Assembly (NCBI GenBank): GCA_025360285.1
Contig: JANYCM010000045.1
Span: 1-17,122 of the forward strand
Reading direction: 5' to 3'
DNA: 17,122 nt
Source: Sphingomonadales bacterium
GTDB lineage: Bacteria > Pseudomonadota > Alphaproteobacteria > Sphingomonadales > Sphingomonadaceae
Made by a program: the position numbers and the translations under genes. This document shows positions 8,501 to 13,351 of this stretch, piece after piece. The first letter of the stretch is position 1, and each line of letters starts with the position of its first letter. Below the pieces are notes generated by a model, which was not told the origin of the DNA, ran no database searches, and saw only the letters and a program-made list of their open reading frames with translations.

Positions 8501-11500
8501 TCGGCCTGCTCGGCACGCTGGCGGTCGGCCGCGACGTGACGATCCGCGCCGCCAGCATCCCGCGCTTCGCCCTGACCGGTTATACCGACCAGGCGCAAGG
8601 CCAGGGCCAGGGACAAGTTCTGGCCACCCGCGATGCCAGCATCATCACCCTCGCCGGGGATTTGACCTTCACCAGCCTCGCCCTTGCGCGCGACCTGACG
8701 CTCACCATCGCCGGCAACGTCACCGGCGGCGGCGTCAGCGCCGGGCAGGATGTCAACCTCACCGCGACCGGCAGCGCCGTGCTGACCGCCAACGCCAGCG
8801 CCGGCCGCAACGTCAGCCTCACCGCCAACGGCCTCGGCCTTGCCGGCGTGACGGCCTTTGGCGACCTGACCATCGCCGCCGGCAGCGGCGCGCTCACCGC
8901 CAGCGGCGCGCTAAGGGCCGGCGACGATATCCGCATCGGGGGCCTGGCGATGGGCCTTGCCGCTGTCACCACCACCGGGCTGGGCACCGACAACGAAGCC
9001 GATGGCAGCAATATCGTGCTGAACGGCACCGCCATCACCACGGCCGCGATCACCGCCATCAGCGATATCACCATCACTGCCAGCGCGGCGCTGGCCACCG
9101 GCACGGTTTCCGCCGGGCGCGATGTCCGCCTATCGGGGCTGTCGCTGGCCACCGGCACCCTGGGCGTCGGCCGTGACCTCGCCCTCACCGCCACCGGCGG
9201 CGACCTGACCACCGGGAGTCTGTCGGCGCGCGACCTCAGCCTAGCCGCCAGCGGCGCGCTGATCACCGGCGCCGTCAGCGCCAGTCGCGACCTGGTGCTG
9301 ACCGGTGCCCGCATCACCGCCACCAGCGCCAGCGCCGCCGGCGATGCCAGCCTCACCGCCACCGGGCCGATCACCGTCACCGGCAGCATCAGCGCCGGCG
9401 ACGATGTCCGCATCAGCGGCACAGCGCTGAACCTCGCCGCCGTCACCGCCACCGGCCTTGGTACCGACAGCGAGGCCGACGGCAGCAACATCGTCCTTGC
9501 CGGCACCAGCATCACCAGCGCCAGCCTGTCGGCGGCCACCGACATCCGCGTGACCGCCAGCGGCGCCGCGAACCTCGCCAGCCAGCAGGGCCAGATCAAC
9601 GCCGGCCGCGACGTGGCAATCATCGCCGCCAGCCTCGCCATCGGCACCACCGGCGCGGCGCGCGATATCGCCGTCGCCATCACCGCCGGGGATTTCAGCA
9701 GCGGCGGCCAATTCACCGCCGGGCGCGATCTCGGCCTGTCGGCATCCGGCGCGCTGAGCTTTGGCACACTGTCGGCGGTGCGCAACCTGACGCTGACGGG
9801 CGGCAGCATCACCGGCACCGCCGCCAGCGCCGGCCAGGACCTCAGCCTGACCGCCACGGGCCTTGCCAGCCTGACCGGCATCGCCAGCGCCGGCCGCAAC
9901 GCCAGCCTCAGTGCCGGCAGCATCAGCCTGGCCAGCCTCGCCGCTGGCGCTGACCTGACCCTCACCGCCAGCACCAGCATCGCCGCCACCGGGCTGCTGC
10001 GCGCCGGTGACGATATCCGGCTCAGCGGCACCGCGCTCAGCCTCGCCGCCGTCACCACCACCGGCGCAGGCAGCGACAGTGAGAGCGATGGCAGCAACAT
10101 CATGCTCGCGGGCACCGCCATCAGCACCGGCGCGCTGACCGCCGCCGCCGATGTGCGTGCCACCGCCAGCGCCGCGCTGACCACCGGCACCATCAGCGCC
10201 GGCCGCGACGTTGCCCTGTCGGGCCAATCACTGGCGCTCGGCACTCTGGGCGTCGGCCGCGACCTCGCCCTCACCGCCATCGGCGGTGACCTGACCACCG
10301 GCAGCCTGTCAGCGCGCGACCTCAGCCTCACTGCCAGCGCCGCGCTGACCACCGGCGCCGTCAGCGCCAGCCGCGACCTCGTGCTCGCCGGCAACAGCAT
10401 TACCGCCACCAGCGCCGCGGCCGGCGGCGATGCCACCTTCACCGCCACCGGACCCATCACCGTCACCGGCGCCATCAGCGCCGGCGACGATGTGCGGATC
10501 AGCGGATCAGCGCTCACCCTGGCCGGCGTCACCGCCACCGGGCTGGCCAGCGACAGCGAGGCCGATGGCAGCAACATCGTCCTGACCGGTACCAGCATCA
10601 CCACCGCCGCGCTGACCGCCGCCACCGATGTGCGTGCCACCGCCAGCGCCGCGCTCGCCGTCGGCAGTGTCACCGCCGGGCGCGATGTCGCGCTCAGCGG
10701 CCTGTCGCTCGCCACCGGCACGCTGGTCCAGGGCCGCGGCCTCGCCCTCAGCGCCAGCGGCGGGGACTTCAGCGGCGGCGGCTTCAGTGCGTCGGGCGAT
10801 CTCACCCTCAACGCCAGCGGTGCCCTCGCCCTCACCGGCCCGGTGCAATCCAGCGCCGGCGTCACCCTGTCGGGCACCAGCGTGAGCACCGCCGCCGTCA
10901 CCGCCGCCACGGCGCTGACCATCACGGCGCGCAGCGGCAGCGCCAGCGGCACCAGCTGGACCGCCGGCACCGGCGCCAGCATCACCGCCGCCACCACCCT
11001 GGACTTTGCCGCAATCAGCAGCGGCACCAGCACCAGCCTCAATGCCGCCAGCATCAAGGGCGGCAGCCTGACCGCCGGCCGCTATATCGGCATAACCGCA
11101 TCCGGCGGCGTCGGTCTTGCCACCATCACGGCCGGCAATGACCTCGCCATCACCGCCGGCGGTGCGTTGACCACCGGGGCCGTCACCGCCGGGCGCGATG
11201 TCCGCCTGTCCGGGCAGTCGCTGACGACCGGCACGCTCAGCCTCGGCCGCGATCTGGCGCTGGCCGCCACTGGCGGCGACCTTGCCACCGGCGATCTGGC
11301 GGCGCGGGACCTGACCCTGGCCGCCAGCGGCGCCCTGACCACCGGTGCCGTCAGCGCGGCGCGTGACCTTGTCCTCACCGGCGCCAGTATCGCCGCGGGC
11401 GCGGTCACCGCCGGCCGCGATGTCACCGCCACCGCCAGCGCCGGCCTCGGCCTTGGCGCCATCACCGCCGGCGACGATGTGCGGCTGCGCGGCGGTGCCA

Positions 11501-13284
11501 CCAGCCTGGCCGCCATCACCACCAGCGGCAGCAGTGATAGCGAAGGTGACGGCGCCAACATCACCCTCACCGCCACCACCGCCAGCCTCGGCGCGCTATC
11601 CGCCCCCGGTGCCATCACCATCGCCGCCAGCGGTGCCACCAGCCTCGCCAGCGCCAGCGCCGGCGGCACGCTCGACCTGTCGGCCGCCAGCCTGGGCGGC
11701 GGCCTCATCCTGTCCGGCACCGATGTCCGCCTCGCCGTGGCCGGCGCGCTCGCCCCGCTCGGCACCGTCACGGCGCGCCGCGATCTCAGCCTCAGCAGCG
11801 GCACCAGCATCGCCTATACCGACCTGTCAGCGGTGCGTGACCTGTCGCTGACCGCCCCCGTCATCACCGGCGGCCGCGCCGTCGCCGGGCGCGACCTGAC
11901 CGTCATCGCCACCACCAGCATCAGCGGCAGCCTGTTCCAGGCCGGGCGCAACCTGATCCTCGATCCCGCCGAGCCGATTGTCGCCGACACCGTCATCGCC
12001 GCCGGCGACGCGACCCTGATCGGCAGCAGCATCAGCATCCGCTTGTTGCAGGTTGGCGGCCGCGCCGGCCTGTCGGCCACCGCCGGCGGCATCGGCATCG
12101 ATACCGCCACCGTCACCGGCAGCGCCATCCTCGCCGCCACCGGCCGGGTGACACTGGGCGACTGGCGCTCCGCCGCGCTGGCCATCGTCGCCGGCGATCT
12201 CGCTATCGGCCGCGGCCTCACCGCCGCCTCGCTGCGCGTCGAAACCCCCGGCGCCATGACGCTGGGCGGCAGCGGCAGCGGATCGGGCTTCCAGCTCTCC
12301 GCCGCCGAAATCGCCCGGTTGCGCATCGGCGGTGCCGCCGAATTCTACGCCGGCACCACCGGCCAGATCATCATACCCGGCAGCCAGGGCAATCAGGCCC
12401 AGGCCAGCCCCGGCGGCACTCTGACTCTCCTCGATTTCAGCTATGATCCCGCCAATCTGCCGGTGATCAACCTCTATGCCGGCCGTAGTTACAGCGTCGA
12501 TGTCCCCGGCCGCGTCACCCCCACGCTGAACGGCGGCACGCTGCGTATCGGTGATCTTGCCGCCGACAGCCTGTGGCGGCCCGGCAGCATCACCGTCAGC
12601 GGCGGTTTCGGCACCGCCGAGCTGGTCGCCAATTGCTTCGGCAAGGTCGTGGCGCTGAACAGCCTGACGCTGCTGTCGGTCAATGACGTGATCTTCGGCA
12701 GTTCGGCTTTTGCCACCGCCATCCGCGCCACCGCCGCCGATGCCATCGATGTGGCGGGCGGCGTCCCCGCCGTCGCCGGCCCGGCCGATGACCGGCTGTT
12801 CGCCGTCGCCACGCAATTCCGTGTCGATGCCGGCGGCAAGATCGTCGGCCAGAACACCGCCTCGGTCACCGGCGCCTATGTCGGCCTGCTTATCGGCGGC
12901 ACCGCGGCGAACGGCGGCGGCACGCTGCTGCAAATCAGCAATGCCCGCGCTGTCGATCTGTCCGGCAGCCTCGTCCTGCCCAATGGCGAGCTGCGCAGTG
13001 GGCCCAATGTCGCACTGATTTCCGGCCTCAACGGCGGCGCGGTAAACGGCGGCTTCCGCTTCAACGGCTGCGACCTCGCCAATGCCACCAGTTGCGGCGG
13101 CGCCGGCACCACCCCGGCCGAGGTCTTCCGCATCGAAGATTATGTCGTCCCGACGCCGGCGCTCAACATCCCCGTCCCCACCGTCACCATCCTGGGCATC
13201 GACACCGGCAGCGGCGGCGCGGCACTGCAGGCGGTCGGCAGCAGCGATGGCACCATCCTGATCCGGCGGCGGACGGTGCCGTAA
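2560..13284 (+). CDS. Giant TpsA exoprotein, filamentous haemagglutinin family
   Basis: From ATG 2560 the product is 3,574 residues (3,580 if ATG 2542, overlapping the tpsB stop, is used). Order: Arg-rich n-region and hydrophobic segment (cleavage near ALA before LPPTP, about residue 38); TPS/haemagglutination-activity domain (about 40-250) with SPGGVFFGQG (132-141) and VDVGGLIAST (144-153), matching the family pattern NPxGV-x-FG...VDVGGLVAST; then a stalk of some 3,000 residues of ~20-residue units (x-AGRD-(V/L)-x-L-x-A/S-G) expected to fold as a right-handed beta-helix; then a non-repetitive C-terminal domain from about 12300. Only five cysteines were found: C937/C940 (CPDC), C3359, C3504 and C3512 (Cys-X7-Cys). 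No pretoxin, nuclease or other toxin domain is recognisable. Secretion through the TpsB encoded just upstream is expected, giving a surface-tethered or released fibre; an adhesive or biofilm role is inference from the family. Confidence 0.92.
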   Translation: MHSRLSPNTRASRARPSRARLFAGTIIAGLALHPALALPPTPDAVLTNTGGAAPTFITNGSTADVTLNAARTLMQFNNGYSIQAGETVNYRFANRSDIAIIQDRGQQGGIFIGGNLNAFVGNAIGGNIWLISPGGVFFGQGASVDVGGLIASTATPTNLTAGSGGVLDLNTSRFDFGIAGYGTITIDEAARISAHGGNLAFVATRITSNPGTSITATGGGSVLYGAVDAFTIRFVRTAADDLDLIDFEMPNTGTNSSNFGAALNLAGATTAGNIYLATVSRSTVVASVINASGTLTAQSASNVNGDIVLAAGGDIIARAPVRQSDGWFRTDANLGAVNAGGSFRADVTGRLTMGGNISAGDSVLVRATSVDTLGITASNDVIITAGDADGSTAAGGSNGYGAPYRPSGGGITDYVGISAGDDIILTAAGRIGTQYLTLTGMGQDLARDPGGRDSTGDGRQLLLTTTGSGSDISIGILAPVTVTGATHSALTSSGSVTISALGTLRLDSIAATDAISISMADLQAPGDATLTGGTFTAGSFVDIEGGHVRLGSVIAGAPTGTRYDAIPGIAINTDSDIVVTTLSAPAPVGLSGGSGITIGSITASESIFLNAEGGDISLESVFTTSNAIPPQLVLSAGGNISLGLGTGRFDDIGSVQLSSPGTITVDTPYATHSANISAGGNVSVSGASVQIDSLASGGDAIITATAGDATVSGNAEVMGDLSVLAPFGHAGIDSIALGGSLLLAGDTASVNQVQGPYFSDSLPFNITIRAASGGFTITDGTLSASNDVTIDVGGDLNLIGSQNANVGTINAGRDIRLTAGGTLLFGSNALVSGGRDLWLNADIINAKALPLAALRDLHVTATTSLSFDTLTAGDDLVITAPAAAGSRLETTGFGEDNEDDGANITISGGTFAISSVVAAGNLSLTLDGALTLGDFACPDCGFNGIQAGGAVSLTAGSFVLADNPGLRFDAGGGLAITATAGSFGYANDLTPGGDLTISATGDISLGTVEVSQFADIRGSNVSINSLTVRGDFGPGSATVIATSKDPASRASISTADVLGDLTVTASAGTAALGTIMVSGTATINAGQVTLDTLTGRTGFRRSAPGGNPAYADNVIITVSDGDFTYLGDLGANIDLRIGVSGAASLGTLSAGHDLAVDAIGRTDLTSASAGHYIILTGSSLGIGSATAGLDALITANSGDIAVGGASAGQDIVLTADAGTVTAASLASSRDTVIHAASLVIANLDSARDALLTANSGAATISQARVAHDLRISALKGPASLGPATIGHDLSVTGTSVSVASVGDWSSPNQGYGGTILPVNQINLTALDGDVTATADLHAAAGISISASGAASLASLDSKAGLQITAGGMVTATSLHADRSILLSGSAISVASLTANSAGDGLATVLTAGPGGITLGGLTVSTGDAVLNSQGLVSLISAATPGGSTIITGTAVTTGSIDAATDIRITASGAADLAGQQGLFKAGRDVIVTAASLAIGSTGAARDIAITVSAGDFSGGGQFDAGRDLALSASGTLGFASLAAVRDLSLSGGSISGTGASAGRDFTASAATSLRLTSASAGDDVILSAARLILGTVSATGLGPDSEIAEPLLGSNIRITGGDLTGNSLDAARDISVAVASISGLGSLSAGRDASLAAASGGIGLGSASVRRDVTITADRGDAMLGTLAVGRDVTVRAATITALTLANYVDQGQTLITRDARITTLAGDFTFTGLVVGRDLALNIAGNINGANASAGQDFSLTASGSAVLTGDASAGRNASVAATGISVVGVTAGGDLTMTGGDVTASGALKAGDDVRVSGTNLRLAGITTTGLATDSEADGSNIVLSGAGITTNGLAAASDVRATASAALTVAGVNAGRDVSLTGLSVTSGLLVLGRTVSLNALGGDLRGDMFTAAGDLTLTASGTISLAGPLQAGGALTMTGSSVATGSISAGSDALITATAGAITLGNASIRRDLGISATGMFGLLGTLAVGRDVTIRAASIPRFALTGYTDQAQGQGQGQVLATRDASIITLAGDLTFTSLALARDLTLTIAGNVTGGGVSAGQDVNLTATGSAVLTANASAGRNVSLTANGLGLAGVTAFGDLTIAAGSGALTASGALRAGDDIRIGGLAMGLAAVTTTGLGTDNEADGSNIVLNGTAITTAAITAISDITITASAALATGTVSAGRDVRLSGLSLATGTLGVGRDLALTATGGDLTTGSLSARDLSLAASGALITGAVSASRDLVLTGARITATSASAAGDASLTATGPITVTGSISAGDDVRISGTALNLAAVTATGLGTDSEADGSNIVLAGTSITSASLSAATDIRVTASGAANLASQQGQINAGRDVAIIAASLAIGTTGAARDIAVAITAGDFSSGGQFTAGRDLGLSASGALSFGTLSAVRNLTLTGGSITGTAASAGQDLSLTATGLASLTGIASAGRNASLSAGSISLASLAAGADLTLTASTSIAATGLLRAGDDIRLSGTALSLAAVTTTGAGSDSESDGSNIMLAGTAISTGALTAAADVRATASAALTTGTISAGRDVALSGQSLALGTLGVGRDLALTAIGGDLTTGSLSARDLSLTASAALTTGAVSASRDLVLAGNSITATSAAAGGDATFTATGPITVTGAISAGDDVRISGSALTLAGVTATGLASDSEADGSNIVLTGTSITTAALTAATDVRATASAALAVGSVTAGRDVALSGLSLATGTLVQGRGLALSASGGDFSGGGFSASGDLTLNASGALALTGPVQSSAGVTLSGTSVSTAAVTAATALTITARSGSASGTSWTAGTGASITAATTLDFAAISSGTSTSLNAASIKGGSLTAGRYIGITASGGVGLATITAGNDLAITAGGALTTGAVTAGRDVRLSGQSLTTGTLSLGRDLALAATGGDLATGDLAARDLTLAASGALTTGAVSAARDLVLTGASIAAGAVTAGRDVTATASAGLGLGAITAGDDVRLRGGATSLAAITTSGSSDSEGDGANITLTATTASLGALSAPGAITIAASGATSLASASAGGTLDLSAASLGGGLILSGTDVRLAVAGALAPLGTVTARRDLSLSSGTSIAYTDLSAVRDLSLTAPVITGGRAVAGRDLTVIATTSISGSLFQAGRNLILDPAEPIVADTVIAAGDATLIGSSISIRLLQVGGRAGLSATAGGIGIDTATVTGSAILAATGRVTLGDWRSAALAIVAGDLAIGRGLTAASLRVETPGAMTLGGSGSGSGFQLSAAEIARLRIGGAAEFYAGTTGQIIIPGSQGNQAQASPGGTLTLLDFSYDPANLPVINLYAGRSYSVDVPGRVTPTLNGGTLRIGDLAADSLWRPGSITVSGGFGTAELVANCFGKVVALNSLTLLSVNDVIFGSSAFATAIRATAADAIDVAGGVPAVAGPADDRLFAVATQFRVDAGGKIVGQNTASVTGAYVGLLIGGTAANGGGTLLQISNARAVDLSGSLVLPNGELRSGPNVALISGLNGGAVNGGFRFNGCDLANATSCGGAGTTPAEVFRIEDYVVPTPALNIPVPTVTILGIDTGSGGAALQAVGSSDGTILIRRRTVP
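2655..3310 (+). other. TPS secretion domain of TpsA
   Basis: This segment encodes the N-terminal haemagglutination-activity domain bound by TpsB POTRA domains. It shows the family order: an amphipathic opening (LTNTGGAAPTFITNGS), the segment NYRFANRSDIAIIQD, GGNIWLISPGGVFFGQGASV, then VDVGGLIAST. The usual Asn-Pro-Asn-Gly turn reads Ile-Ser-Pro-Gly-Gly here, a substitution of the first Asn that deserves comparison with orthologues. The end is approximate, placed where the regular stalk pattern begins. Confidence 0.8.
5227..11562 (+). repeat. Recurrent acidic loop in TpsA, eight copies
   Basis: A 15-residue non-coil segment with consensus T-T/A-G-L-G/A-T/S-D-S-E-A-D-G-S-N-I recurs at 5227-5271 (EDNEDDGANI), 7339-7395 (variant DSEIAEPLLGSNI), 8035-8079, 8971-9015, 9448-9492, 10057-10101, 10534-10578 and 11518-11562 (DSEGDGANI). 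Each is followed by a strand such as VLxGTxIT. Spacing of the last six is 936, 477, 609, 477 and 984 bp. The alternating Asp/Ser/Glu side chains with a Gly resemble metal-binding turns, but no canonical EF-hand or RTX nonapeptide is present, so calcium binding is only a hypothesis. Confidence 0.75.
6900..11900 (+). repeat. Mosaic of internal segmental duplications in the TpsA stalk
   Basis: On top of the ~60-bp coil unit (consensus around SAGRD-L-x-L-TASG), longer blocks recur with constant in-frame offsets. About 7480-8270 matches 8392-9206 (offset 912, then 936 after two small insertions). About 8737-9560 matches 9826-10646 (offset 1089, then 1086). The 10202-10560 block recurs at 11192-11562 (offset about 990). 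The 6919-7225 block (QQG...GAARDIA...GGQF) matches 9520-9825 (offset 2601). The 8035-8410 block matches 10534-10910 (offset 2499). The offsets come from aligning identical codons by eye. Such blocks suggest unequal recombination inside the gene and would also make it prone to length variation and assembly error. Confidence 0.85.
8587..8618 (+). repeat. Short Gln-Gly codon expansion in TpsA
   Basis: The codons here read A-Q-G-Q-G-Q-G-Q-V, built from alternating CAG/CAA and GGC/GGA. The matching position in the preceding duplicated block (near 7674-7688) has only DQGQTL. The extra six residues account for 18 of the 24 bases by which the block offset grows from 912 to 936. This looks like slippage at a hexanucleotide unit. 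Confidence 0.6.
12300..13284 (+). other. Non-repetitive C-terminal domain of TpsA
   Basis: After about 12300 the AGRD coil pattern stops and the sequence becomes more varied (EFYAGTTGQIIIPGS, LLDFSYDPANLPVINLYAG, LWRPGSITVSGGFG). It holds three of the five cysteines, including Cys-X7-Cys at 13069-13095, and ends in a hydrophobic Pro/Val-rich tail followed by a basic end, IRRRTVP. In HMW1-type TpsA proteins a C-terminal cysteine pair forms a loop that keeps the protein attached to its transporter; the same role is possible here. No toxin or immunity feature is seen. Confidence 0.6.
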
Positions 13285-13311
13285 TTGTCATCCCGCCGCG
13301 GGGCGTGCGGC

Positions 13312-13338
13312 AAAAGGCACTGCCGCCGGAGGCCCTTT
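13312..13338 (-). terminator. Possible weak terminator in convergent gap
   Basis: Only 67 bases separate the tpsA stop (13282-13284) from the convergent peptidase stop codon (13352-13354). Read on the minus strand, AAAGGGC pairs with GCCTTTT across a GC-rich loop with one bulge, giving a short hairpin ending in a T tract. A competing plus-strand hairpin GCGGCA (13307-13312)/TGCCGC (13321-13326) lacks an adjacent T run, although TTTTT occurs at 13347-13351. Neither is a strong textbook terminator. Confidence 0.25.
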
Positions 13339-13351
13339 ATAGTCGGTTTTT

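Noticed and set aside
4327..11057. Very long open frames (785 and 825 codons) on the minus strand inside tpsA
   Set aside because: They are read through GC-rich repeats whose codons rarely give stops in the antisense frame. Their translations are low-complexity, with no domains, no signal peptide and no ribosome site, whereas the plus frame is a coherent TpsA.
8035..11562. RTX or EF-hand calcium-binding repeats
   Set aside because: The acidic loops do not follow the RTX nonapeptide GGxGxDxLx nor the full EF-hand D-x-D-x-D-G-x-I pattern, so I call them only acidic loops.
6900..11900. Tandem repeat array resembling CRISPR or satellite DNA
   Set aside because: The repeats are degenerate, keep the reading frame, have no unique spacers of constant length, and translate to beta-helix coils.
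12300..13284. Contact-dependent inhibition toxin (CdiA-CT) at the TpsA C-terminus with an immunity gene
   Set aside because: There is no VENN-like or pretoxin motif, no toxin-like domain and no small immunity gene; the next gene is on the opposite strand and is an aminopeptidase.
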